From: Bacteroidia bacterium
Lineage (GTDB): Bacteria > Bacteroidota > Bacteroidia > 2-12-FULL-35-15
Direction: 5' to 3'
Length of the DNA: 64,000 bases
NCBI GenBank assembly: GCA_030654175.1
Contig: JAURXZ010000024.1
Location: forward strand, 62,001 to 126,000
A model generated the notes under the pieces. That model searched no databases and was not told the origin of the DNA. It was given only the letters and a program-made list of their open reading frames with translations. A program made the position numbers and the translations under genes. Positions 1-8,066 of the stretch are shown here, in pieces; the first letter of the stretch is position 1; each line of letters starts with the position of its first letter.

Positions 1-995
1 TAGATGCTTCAGGAACAGAACGTATTGTTGGAAAAAAAATGGGCTGGCAAGACAATACGGTAACCTTTGATACCGCAGCTTCTCTTGCGCATTTTGAAAA
101 CCTAAGGCCAATTACTGAATGGGATAAACTTCAAAGTGACGTTTGGAAAAATAATGCAATAGGACCACAATCGCAAAGCACCATTCATTTTTTAAGACAT
201 GGCTGCTGGTGGTGGCATATTGTATTAAATAACAATACAACAAGCATTGGTGTTGTTTACGACAAAAATATATTGGGGACCCCTGATGCTGAAAAGTTCT
301 TTAACGATTATCTCGAAAATGATGAATTGTTAAAACATATTACACAAGGTGCCACAAGAGGCGCCATCAAACACTTGCCGAAATTACCTTATCTGAGTAA
401 ACAGCTGTATAATGATGGTCTTGTTGTGATTGGTGATTCCGCAGCATTCATCGATCCTTTGTTTAGTCCGGGAATTGAATTTATTTGTCAGCAATCCATT
501 AACCTTACCGATCTGATAACGGACTATTTTAAGAATAATAAAATGAATTATCGCAAATGGAACAGGTACCAAAAAGTGTTTCTTGCTGCATTCAGCGATC
601 GCATTAAAATTTATCAGGACAGGTATAAGCTGATGGGTTCCTACGACCTTTTTTCTAATTGGGTACAACTTGATTTTTTTGGTTATTTCTGTTTCACCAT
701 TTTCCCTTCCGTAGTTTTTCCCGGGCGAATGAAAACACCACCGAGATTTCTTTTTCCTTCCAATCTTGTTTACAAATTCGTTACCAATCGCTACCTTAAA
801 ATAGCGGCACGAAGAAAGTTACAGGGAAGGCTTTCCACAAGTTTAAAGAAACCCGTTTCCTATTCGCATATTGCAATTCCAGATGGTTTCACGTTCTATC
901 TGAAGGTGCCACAGTTATTTTTTATCTGGTTTATCAATTACATGAGAATTGAAATGGATGAGGTTGGATTCATGTTTTTTCCCAAAAAAAAATGA
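1..995 (+). CDS. Flavin-dependent halogenase-like oxidoreductase, C-terminal part (cut by left edge)
   Basis: The reading frame is open from the first complete codon at base 3, so the gene starts outside the window. An in-frame ATG at 39 exists but is internal. The first residues read DASGTERIVGKKMGW; a DASG motif is typical of the FAD-binding fold of tryptophan-halogenase/geranylgeranyl-reductase-like flavoproteins. Further on, GDSAAFIDPLFSPGIEF matches the conserved flavin-site segment GDAAgFiDPlfSsGv of the same superfamily. The tail is basic and aromatic-rich. The catalytic lysine and WxWxIP motif that would prove a true halogenase are not visible in this part, although a WWWHI stretch occurs about 50 residues after the DASG. 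Substrate is unknown. Class assignment is fairly safe; halogenase versus hydroxylase or reductase is open. Confidence 0.75.
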   Translation, partial: DASGTERIVGKKMGWQDNTVTFDTAASLAHFENLRPITEWDKLQSDVWKNNAIGPQSQSTIHFLRHGCWWWHIVLNNNTTSIGVVYDKNILGTPDAEKFFNDYLENDELLKHITQGATRGAIKHLPKLPYLSKQLYNDGLVVIGDSAAFIDPLFSPGIEFICQQSINLTDLITDYFKNNKMNYRKWNRYQKVFLAAFSDRIKIYQDRYKLMGSYDLFSNWVQLDFFGYFCFTIFPSVVFPGRMKTPPRFLFPSNLVYKFVTNRYLKIAARRKLQGRLSTSLKKPVSYSHIAIPDGFTFYLKVPQLFFIWFINYMRIEMDEVGFMFFPKKK

Positions 996-1146
996 ACTTG
1001 TTTTATTTAAGGATTGGAGCAGGAGATTTTTATTATTTTTGTTGAAAGGCTGGTTTTTAATATTAATGCTACCTTAGGGGTTAAAGCGTTAAGCAAAAAA
1101 TGAAATTTAGTTTTCAAATTTACTTCTTAAACTTTTAAAATACCTA

Positions 1147-1638
1147 ATGGATTTTATTGAAAATATTAACCCCGTTTTTTTTGCAACCGCAATTCTGTGT
1201 TCTGCTTCCATTTTTACTGTTGTTTGGTTTCTTGATTCTTTAACACATGGAAAATTGGTGAAGATCGACATTACAGATAAGGAGCTTCAAACACACAGGA
1301 TCATTCTCGCTACCTCTGTTTTAATGGAACTCTCTTTGGTTTTAATGTTTTGGTTTAACGTTGCAATGCTGCCTTTTTTCGCTGCCTTTTTTATTACCCG
1401 AACCGTTCACGAATTTATTGATGAGTTGCATTGGCATACCGACAGGTGTTCCGCTTATGAATCTTTTCTTCATTTAGGAATGTGGATCTCTGTTTTGTCA
1501 AAAACTTTTTTAATGTTTATGTGGGGCTTTTTCACTCAATATAAAGGGTTTACCGAGCTTCATATAGGTTTTTATATCTGGGGGTTATTGGTAGTGGGCA
1601 GTATGGGACTGATTGGTTTGGTTGAGTGGAAACGTTAA
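1147..1638 (+). CDS. Four-helix membrane protein with His/acidic cluster, unknown function
   Basis: I do not recognise this 163-residue protein. It has about four hydrophobic segments (residues ~10-30, 55-85, 110-130, 140-160) and no signal peptide cleavage site, so it is probably an inner-membrane protein. Between the second and third helices lies a dense polar patch with the pattern RTVHEFIDELHWHTDRC followed by ExxLHLGMW. It carries four histidines plus Glu, Asp and Cys, which could bind a metal or heme; that is inference only. It stands alone between the halogenase-like gene and the exported-protein operon, with about 150 bp of non-coding DNA on each side. Confidence 0.65.
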   Translation: MDFIENINPVFFATAILCSASIFTVVWFLDSLTHGKLVKIDITDKELQTHRIILATSVLMELSLVLMFWFNVAMLPFFAAFFITRTVHEFIDELHWHTDRCSAYESFLHLGMWISVLSKTFLMFMWGFFTQYKGFTELHIGFYIWGLLVVGSMGLIGLVEWKR

Positions 1639-1795
1639 AGGCTTGATGGTCTGATTTAATTACTTTAGTTGAAATTGAAGTATTTGAATAAGAGTATGAA
1701 AAATCAAAACGTCTATGTCAAATCATTTTTCTACTTTTATATAGTTGGGACAATAAATTATAAATTAATTAAACAATAAATAAAAATCTTTTCAG

Positions 1796-2392
1796 ATGAA
1801 ACAACTATTGTTCGCTACATTTTTTTGCACTGTATTTATATTTAATGGCGTAACCTATGCTCAGGAAGCTAATGCTGATGCTGCCAAAGATAGAGACTGG
1901 GGCATTGAAGTAGAACCATCCGGATTTTTATTCCGTGGTTATGGCTTACAAGTAACCCGCAATGTTACTAAAGATAACCGTTTTAATATCGGACTTTACT
2001 CAGCTGTTTTAGATATTCCTGATTGGGCAAAAGAAGGAATATTCAAAAATGTTACAAAGGAAACGGATGTGAGATTAGGATTTGAACTTGCATTGGTTGC
2101 GCGATATAAATTTAAGATCGGACAAAAAGAAACTAATCCATATATTGGATTCATTGGAGGTTGGGAGTATTTTGATATTGCTAAACCCTTAGTGCCAAAC
2201 GTAAGGATTTCAACTTTTGTTGCCACTCCAATGATCGGATACGAGATCTATTTATTTAAACAAATGTTGTATATAAATCCTCAAATAAGAGGAGTATTTT
2301 ATTTGGCCCCTGACAGCGATCAACCTACTAGAACAGAAGCGATAAAACCTTTCTTTGCTCTTCCTACACTCTCTTTAGGGATTAAATTATAA
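1796..2392 (+). CDS. Exported outer-membrane beta-barrel-like protein
   Basis: This 198-residue protein starts with a clear signal peptide ending near TYAQEAN (cleavage about residue 22). The mature part consists of alternating aromatic/hydrophobic and polar residues typical of amphipathic strands (LFRGYGLQVTRNVTKDNRF, ALVARYKF, NPYIGFIGGWEYF) and ends in a short strand, LSLGIKL. It resembles small 8-stranded outer-membrane barrel proteins of Bacteroidota. It is the first gene of a tight plus-strand run: the next reading frame begins 19 bp downstream at a TTG, or about 64 bp downstream at the preferred ATG. Ligand and role are unknown; the context suggests work with the exported kinase-like and VTC-like proteins that follow. 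Confidence 0.7.
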   Translation: MKQLLFATFFCTVFIFNGVTYAQEANADAAKDRDWGIEVEPSGFLFRGYGLQVTRNVTKDNRFNIGLYSAVLDIPDWAKEGIFKNVTKETDVRLGFELALVARYKFKIGQKETNPYIGFIGGWEYFDIAKPLVPNVRISTFVATPMIGYEIYLFKQMLYINPQIRGVFYLAPDSDQPTRTEAIKPFFALPTLSLGIKL

Positions 2393-2456
2393 CACAAAAA
2401 AAGGATTTCATTTGAAGAATGAAATTAAGGATAGGTATCAGGCTTATCTTAAAAAA

Positions 2457-4151
2457 ATGAAAAGTGCAGTTTTATTATTATTTCTTTTTGTAAAAATCCT
2501 GGCCCCTTACAATAGCCTAGCTCAGTCTGAGCCTTTGGTACCCATTGAAAGGGGCAGCTTACTGCTAAATCAGCAACCTCAAGTATTAGATTCTTTTGTT
2601 AATAACGGCCGCATAAATTTAAAGTATGTAAGAACTATAGGTCATTTTTTAACTAACAATGACATTACCGTTTACAAAAAAACTGCTATCTCCGGGCGGA
2701 GCAAGGCAACTATCCGACACATTAAGCAACTGATTGCAAAACAGGAAGAAGGCTTTCAGGAAAATCTTCTTGTAAATGATGAAACAAGAGAGATCTTTTA
2801 CGAACTCTATTTGTTCAATGAATCATTGAAACAGAAATCATTAGCAAACGCCCAAACAAAAATGTCCTTTAATGACAAAATAAAGATGGAGGTACACTCC
2901 ATTAAAAGCAAAAGGGGGTTCCGATATAAAAATTCCATCACTGATCATGAAGCAAAAAATATAAACAAAAGTAACCTTCAGGAAGATCCCAAAGATTCTC
3001 CTTTTTGGCATCAAAGCATAAAACAAGTACCACTCGATAAACGATTTGCACAACTTGCACGTTCAAAAAAAATAAAGGCCAAAAAAGAAATGGTTGTGTT
3101 GTTTGATAAGTCCAGCTTAAGTGGATCTGCACCTAAGATCAATGTTCTGGACCTTGATCTTGACAATAAATGGTCGCTCAAATGGGGAGATGAAGTGCAT
3201 ACTGATGTGGTAGGATCACATATTTTTGCCGCACTTGGTTATGATGTTGACCACCCCTATTTTTATGAAGAAAACAAACTGACTTTAATTTTTGATGAAC
3301 TAAAAGAAATAAAAAATAAAGAAGAACTTAAAATTAAAATTAAAGAAATTTATAACATCGACCTGGAACCATTTATTACAACTTATGGTACAGTGACCAT
3401 ACAGATGACCAAAGAGCTTGCTGACTTACAACCCTATGTTGGAAAACAATATGTACGATTTAAAAAATGTGTGCTCGAGGCCCGGCCTGACAGAGTAAAA
3501 AGAATGGGGTCTTTTTTGCCTGGTCTTTTATCCAACGAAGACCGAAGAGAATTACGAGGTGCGCTCCTTGCTCACCAATTTATTGGTAATTGGGATACGC
3601 GCGAACAGAACACCTTGTTGACAACAGTTCACATGGGTAATTATAAGTACAGAATGTCGGCCGTTTTTTCTGATCTGGGAGCGAGTTTTGGAGTTGTTCA
3701 GGGAATATTCCCTCCCGATTTTAAAGTGGGTCTTGTCAACGAATTTCCATGGGAAGTTGCAAGCTGTGCAGGCGGAAAAGTAAAATTAAATAGTAGTATA
3801 AATTCCATTTTACCTCCTTATCAGCAAGCTACCTACCAGGATCTATTATGGATGGCAAAAAAAATAGGCGAACTTGATGGCCCTATGTTAAGAAACATGA
3901 TAAACAAAGCGAAATGGCCTGAACCAATTGCCGAATTATATTTTCACAAACTGGCATCCCGGAGAGCTTCTATACTAAATGCTTTTGATTTAACAGATCC
4001 TCATCCTATCCCATTCGACAAAAATTTAACTATAAAAGTGGATGGGGAATATGTTGTAAAAAACGGAAAGCTTCTTATAGATATTGATAAGGATAAAAAC
4101 CCTGAAAGCTTTTTATCAAAAAAAGGCAGATTGACTAACTATGGCCATTAA
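2457..4151 (+). CDS. Exported protein with atypical-kinase-like catalytic loop
   Basis: I prefer the ATG at 2457 over an in-frame TTG at 2412 because it gives a textbook signal peptide (MKSAVLLLFLFVKIL, cleavage after SLAQ), leaving 564 residues. The first ~250 residues are basic and lack a recognised domain. The C-terminal half contains WSLKWGDEVHTDVVGSHIF, then AALGYD, then HQFIGNWDTREQNTLL, then VFSDLGASFG. The order Lys ... D-x4-N ... DxG-like is what HipA, PI3/4-kinase and Fam20-type kinases show in their catalytic and metal-binding loops. I recall similar NWDxxxxN/sDLGatfG proteins only as uncharacterised exported proteins. The 3' end overlaps the next gene by 11 bp, implying translational coupling. 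A phosphotransferase role is inference. Confidence 0.7.
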   Translation: MKSAVLLLFLFVKILAPYNSLAQSEPLVPIERGSLLLNQQPQVLDSFVNNGRINLKYVRTIGHFLTNNDITVYKKTAISGRSKATIRHIKQLIAKQEEGFQENLLVNDETREIFYELYLFNESLKQKSLANAQTKMSFNDKIKMEVHSIKSKRGFRYKNSITDHEAKNINKSNLQEDPKDSPFWHQSIKQVPLDKRFAQLARSKKIKAKKEMVVLFDKSSLSGSAPKINVLDLDLDNKWSLKWGDEVHTDVVGSHIFAALGYDVDHPYFYEENKLTLIFDELKEIKNKEELKIKIKEIYNIDLEPFITTYGTVTIQMTKELADLQPYVGKQYVRFKKCVLEARPDRVKRMGSFLPGLLSNEDRRELRGALLAHQFIGNWDTREQNTLLTTVHMGNYKYRMSAVFSDLGASFGVVQGIFPPDFKVGLVNEFPWEVASCAGGKVKLNSSINSILPPYQQATYQDLLWMAKKIGELDGPMLRNMINKAKWPEPIAELYFHKLASRRASILNAFDLTDPHPIPFDKNLTIKVDGEYVVKNGKLLIDIDKDKNPESFLSKKGRLTNYGH

Positions 4152-5106
4152 CAGAATTTTAAAAATATTGCTTTTTTCTTTTATAAGCTCCAATATGCTT
4201 CTTGCCCAAGGCACCGAAGAACAAAGGAAGTATGTTATAAAAGATGAGAAAGCGCTGTTAAATTTTATTAATTCATCCGGACAGCTGGAAGGCTTATCGT
4301 TATACAACCACTCCAAATTCACCTATTTTGATCTTTACTTAGATACTCCGGATTTTGATCTTTATAAAAACAAATTGTCGTTGCGATTTCGAAAACGAGT
4401 TTTTAATGATAGCCTTGTCACCTATGGCCTACAATTAAAAAGCGAGATGGAAACCGTTTCAAGTGTACGCATGGAAATTGAAGAAGCACAGCTCGATTTT
4501 TACCGTGTAAAAACTGATCAGGGCTGGATTGAATTACCTAAAATACTGGATATTATTTTTTCCCAGATTCAAAATAACAAAATCGATATCAGTTCAAAAG
4601 AAATGCAGTACGCTCTTTCATCCATTCAAAAGTGGATCCAATTGAATGCGGAAAGCACTATTTCACCTTTTCAAAAAATCGCTTTTTTAAAACTCAAGGG
4701 ATTGGAAAGAGAAAAAATTGCTACCATAAGGCCGGTCTTATTTGGTTCGGAGAAACGCATAAGAAGCCATATTTATATTGACCCTGCTAAAACGATAATC
4801 GAACTAAGGAGTATGCCAATGAACAGTTTAGCACTATCTGCTGTTCCTGATTTTTTTAAAAAGAACAATACCTTTAACTGGATCTTAGAAACATCTGTTG
4901 ACTCTGCTGTTTTCTATTCCTTGTTTAAAACCAATAAAACCGAGGTAGAGATATTTGAATTCGAAGTTGAAAATAAATATTTTCTTCATGAAAAAGGAAC
5001 AGAAATAATGAATCTTTTTGAAAAAAATCTCAAAAGTAATTTTCAAATGGAGAATTTGATGGATTCAAAATACCGTCAAAGCATTAAAAAGTTTTTAGTA
5101 CCTTAA
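4141..5106 (+). CDS. Exported VTC/CYTH-like (triphosphate tunnel fold) protein
   Basis: A signal peptide (MAINRILKILLFSF..., cleavage after LLAQ) is followed by about 295 residues that fit the triphosphate tunnel superfamily. RKYVIKDEKALLNFI sits where VTC/CYTH proteins have their first strand. It is followed by YFDLYLDTPDFDLYKNKLSL then RFRKR, the hallmark 'tyfDt.dl.LY...lslRiR', then LQLKSEMETVSSVRMEIEE, and finally EVEIFEFEVENKY. These alternating charged residues would line the tunnel that holds nucleotide or polyphosphate. VTC-domain proteins polymerise polyphosphate; CYTH enzymes hydrolyse triphosphates or act in thiamine-triphosphate/cAMP chemistry. An exported location without ATP makes a binding or hydrolytic role as likely as polymerisation. 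The gene overlaps the kinase-like gene upstream and lies 24 bp before the ABC ATPase. Confidence 0.65.
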   Translation: MAINRILKILLFSFISSNMLLAQGTEEQRKYVIKDEKALLNFINSSGQLEGLSLYNHSKFTYFDLYLDTPDFDLYKNKLSLRFRKRVFNDSLVTYGLQLKSEMETVSSVRMEIEEAQLDFYRVKTDQGWIELPKILDIIFSQIQNNKIDISSKEMQYALSSIQKWIQLNAESTISPFQKIAFLKLKGLEREKIATIRPVLFGSEKRIRSHIYIDPAKTIIELRSMPMNSLALSAVPDFFKKNNTFNWILETSVDSAVFYSLFKTNKTEVEIFEFEVENKYFLHEKGTEIMNLFEKNLKSNFQMENLMDSKYRQSIKKFLVP

Positions 5107-5130
5107 TAGTCTAATTCAATACTATTCAAA

Positions 5131-6051
5131 ATGACTTTCTCAAGCGAAAAGATCATAGAAGTTAAGCACCTTGTTAAGCATTACGGAAAATTTAAAGCTT
5201 TGGAAGATGTAAGCTTCGAAGTTTACAAAGGAGATGTGTTGGGCTTTCTGGGGCCCAATGGTGCCGGGAAAAGCACAACCATCCGTGCTATTCTTTCGCT
5301 TATCAAACCAACGAGTGGTGAAATAAAATTATTCGGAAAAGATCCGGTTAAGGACCACAAATATATTTTTTCGCGCATAGGTTGTATTGTTGAAAAACCT
5401 GATTTTTATTTATATCTCTCGGCACAAAAGAATCTGGAAATTTTTGCACGTCTTACCGGAGTAGAGTTGAAAAAAAACAGAATTTCGGAGATCATTGATT
5501 TTGTGGGTTTAAAAGGACGAGAAAAAGATAAATTGAAAGGATTCTCCAACGGCATGAAACAACGCCTGGGAATTGCACAAACACTTATCCATGATCCGGA
5601 GCTTATCATTTTAGATGAACCCACTACAGGTTTGGATCCTCAAGGCATTTTGGATATCCGTAATTTGATCTTACAACTTAAGAATGAATATAATAAAACC
5701 ATTTTGTTATCCTCACATTTACTATCAGAGATCGAACTGATCGCTAACCGGATGGTAATAATTAATAAAGGGAAAACTCTCGTTCAGGGCAGCGTTGCCG
5801 ACCTTTTGAATGAACAGGAATTGATCGTTTCATTTACACTTAATGACATCGAAAAAGCAAGATCACTTTTGGCAACTTTTGGAATAGAAAAACAGTTCAT
5901 TACTATTAATCAGAATAATTTACTGTTGCAGATCTCTAATGATAAGATCCCTGCTGTAAATAAATTATTTTGTGATAATGCCATAAAAGTGTTCTCTATA
6001 GAAACCAAGAGAAAACTCGAAGATTACTTTTTAAAATTAATAAACAACTAA
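5131..6051 (+). CDS. ABC transporter ATP-binding protein (ABC-2 type partner)
   Basis: All ABC ATPase motifs are present: Walker A GPNGAGKST (residue ~40), the signature FSNGMKQRLGIAQ with NG replacing SGG, Walker B LIILDEPTTGLDP, and the H-loop LLSSHLL. The ~300-residue length with an 80-residue C-terminal extension (QGSVADLLNEQE onwards) matches the NatA/NosF/BcrA group that pairs with ABC-2 permeases. The stop codon overlaps the start of the permease gene by one base (TAATG), so the two subunits are translationally coupled. The substrate is unknown; possibilities include a lipid, a peptide or the neighbouring exported proteins' substrate. Confidence 0.9.
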   Translation: MTFSSEKIIEVKHLVKHYGKFKALEDVSFEVYKGDVLGFLGPNGAGKSTTIRAILSLIKPTSGEIKLFGKDPVKDHKYIFSRIGCIVEKPDFYLYLSAQKNLEIFARLTGVELKKNRISEIIDFVGLKGREKDKLKGFSNGMKQRLGIAQTLIHDPELIILDEPTTGLDPQGILDIRNLILQLKNEYNKTILLSSHLLSEIELIANRMVIINKGKTLVQGSVADLLNEQELIVSFTLNDIEKARSLLATFGIEKQFITINQNNLLLQISNDKIPAVNKLFCDNAIKVFSIETKRKLEDYFLKLINN

Positions 6052-6893
6052 TGTTCTGGAAAAGCACCTATAATGAATTGATTAAAATAATTGCCAAACC
6101 AAGAAGTTATATTGGTTTGGGTGCCATTACTTTAATTATTGCTATCATACTTTTTGCAATGCGTTTGGATGGTATGACCTACCTCTCTTTTATTACGCAA
6201 CTTTTTGATCAATCGCTTTCGTTTCAGGGAAATATTTTAAACGGTAACCTTGTTGCATTCATCATTCTTCAAATGTTAATTGTACATATTCCGCTGTTGA
6301 TCGCTTTGGTAACCGGTGATCTTATTTCGGGCGAAGGCGCAATGGGAACCATCCGGTTGTTATTGACCAAACCCATTTCACGAACCGGTATCTTTTTTTC
6401 AAAATATCTTGCCGGTTGTATTTATACATTCGTTATTCTGGTGTGGATCGGCTTTTTAGCCCTGGGGGTAAGTAAGTTTGTATTCGGGACTGGTGACCTT
6501 ATGATATTAAAAAGCGAAGGCCTTGTTATTATGCAGGAGCAGGATATTTTTTGGCGCTTTCTTTCTGCCTTTGGAATTGCTTATCTTGGATTAATAATGA
6601 TCGCTACATTATCGATAACGCTGTCTTGTTTCTCCGAGAACTCCATTGGACCGATAGTATTGACCATGGCTATTATTATATTGTTTACAATAATTGGCGC
6701 ACTCGATGTTTCTGTTTTGGATAATGTACGGCCATTTTTATTTACAACACACATGAGTACCTGGAACAGCTTTTTCGAAAACCCTCTTCCTACAGAACAG
6801 ATCATACGTTCAGCAGTTTCACTATTGCTTCAGATAGCCGGATTACTTGGCATTGCGCTATATAAATTTAACAGGAAGGATATTTTATCATGA
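6051..6893 (+). CDS. ABC-2 type transporter permease
   Basis: The 280-residue product has six likely transmembrane segments (near residues 20-38, 68-90, 118-140, 175-200, 205-225, 255-272) and the conserved cytosolic-facing motif GAMGTIRLLLTKPISRTGIF, typical of ABC-2/NosY-type permeases where the ATPase docks. It overlaps the ATPase gene by one base and the following LolA-like gene by four bases (ATGA), so all three are probably made from one transcript. The direction (export) is inferred from the family. Confidence 0.87.
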   Translation: MFWKSTYNELIKIIAKPRSYIGLGAITLIIAIILFAMRLDGMTYLSFITQLFDQSLSFQGNILNGNLVAFIILQMLIVHIPLLIALVTGDLISGEGAMGTIRLLLTKPISRTGIFFSKYLAGCIYTFVILVWIGFLALGVSKFVFGTGDLMILKSEGLVIMQEQDIFWRFLSAFGIAYLGLIMIATLSITLSCFSENSIGPIVLTMAIIILFTIIGALDVSVLDNVRPFLFTTHMSTWNSFFENPLPTEQIIRSAVSLLLQIAGLLGIALYKFNRKDILS

Positions 6894-7606
6894 AAGCGCA
6901 TTTATTTAAATCGGTAGTAGCATCTGTAATTTCCCTGTTCATCTTTACTTCTTTAAGCAGCCAGAATGAAACCGGAAATCAATTGCTGAACAAGGTATAC
7001 AGGAAAATACAAAAGGCGAATGATTATTCTGTTAGTGCAAATATCAAAGTAGATATGCCCTTCATTAAAATGCTGCCTATTGATGTTAAAATTTATTTCA
7101 AACAAAAAGATAAATTCAAGGTAGAATCAAAAAGTATCGCGCTCATTCCACGCCAGGGTTTTGACCAGTTAAGTAAAATGCTCTCTGATACCAACCAGTT
7201 CACATGCATGGTGCAGGGAATGGAAGTGCTGGGTGCAACTTCAGCCAAAATTATCAATGTAATTCCCTTATCCGATACTACTGATGTTATCTTAGGTAAA
7301 TTGTGGGTTGATCCGCTGGAAAGTTTAGTGCTAAAATTGCAACTGACAACAAAATCCAGCGGCACTATAATTACAGAGTATGCGTATGGTTTACAAAAAG
7401 CCTATGGTTTACCCGATCTGATGGTATTTACCATCGATGTCAAAAAATTTAAGATCCCGAAAATTATGGGAGCAGATGTTCATCATGAAAAAACGGATCC
7501 GCATAATAATCAACGGGAACAAAAGAAAGGCAAGATCGTTGTTAAACTTGGAAACTATCAAATAAACAAGGGTATAGCAGATGCCTTTTTTTTAAATAAA
7601 AAATAA
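6890..7606 (+). CDS. LolA-like periplasmic protein (outer-membrane lipoprotein-sorting-like)
   Basis: A signal peptide (MKAHLFKSVVASVISLFIFT, cleavage after SLSSQ) precedes about 215 residues of alternating strands: DYSVSANIKVDMPFI, VKIYFKQKDKFKVES, DTTDVILGKLWVDPLESLVL. This pattern is that of the LolA/LppX half-barrel that shields lipid or lipoprotein acyl chains. A WVDPLE turn is a common LolA-like motif. The start overlaps the ABC permease by four bases, so the protein probably acts as periplasmic partner of that transporter. It is longer than classical LolA and closer to the 'outer membrane lipoprotein-sorting protein' group; the true ligand is unknown. The next 107 bp before panD show no strong hairpin. 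Confidence 0.72.
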   Translation: MKAHLFKSVVASVISLFIFTSLSSQNETGNQLLNKVYRKIQKANDYSVSANIKVDMPFIKMLPIDVKIYFKQKDKFKVESKSIALIPRQGFDQLSKMLSDTNQFTCMVQGMEVLGATSAKIINVIPLSDTTDVILGKLWVDPLESLVLKLQLTTKSSGTIITEYAYGLQKAYGLPDLMVFTIDVKKFKIPKIMGADVHHEKTDPHNNQREQKKGKIVVKLGNYQINKGIADAFFLNKK

Positions 7607-7713
7607 TAACATTTATAACTGCACAGTTTTTTTAATAAATATAAACCTCTACCAAGTCTTTATATAAAAATCTATCCTTCAATTAAATTTATTTCTTTAG
7701 TTTTACAATCAAT

Positions 7714-8064
7714 ATGCAAATAGAAGTTTTAAAATCGAAGATACATCGCGTAACTGTTACACAAGCCGACCTTGATTATATCGGCAGTGTAACTATTGAC
7801 GAAAATTTGATGGACGCTGTCAACCTTATTGAAAACGAAAAGGTTGATATTTTTAATTACAACAATGGCGAGCGTTTTACCACCTATGTGATCAAGGGTG
7901 ATAGAGATTCGGGGGTTATTTGTTTAAATGGCCCTGCATCATTAAAAGTGAAAGAAGGACACGAAATAATTATTGTATCTTATGCTTTAATGGATTTCGA
8001 ACTTGCTAAAAAGCATAAACCTGCTGTTATTTTTCCGGACAGTAAAACCAACAAACTACGCTAA
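7714..8064 (+). CDS. panD: Aspartate 1-decarboxylase
   Basis: The 116-residue protein matches PanD over its whole length, starting [20 protein letters not shown]. It carries the self-cleavage site YIGSVTID: cleavage between Gly and Ser makes the pyruvoyl cofactor on the new N-terminus. PanD converts L-aspartate to beta-alanine for pantothenate and coenzyme [13 protein letters not shown] and LNGPA are further family motifs. It ends two bases before the next gene. coaX, a later CoA step, lies about 23 kb away in the same window. Confidence 0.95.
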   Translation: MQIEVLKSKIHRVTVTQADLDYIGSVTIDENLMDAVNLIENEKVDIFNYNNGERFTTYVIKGDRDSGVICLNGPASLKVKEGHEIIIVSYALMDFELAKKHKPAVIFPDSKTNKLR

Positions 8065-8066
8065 TT

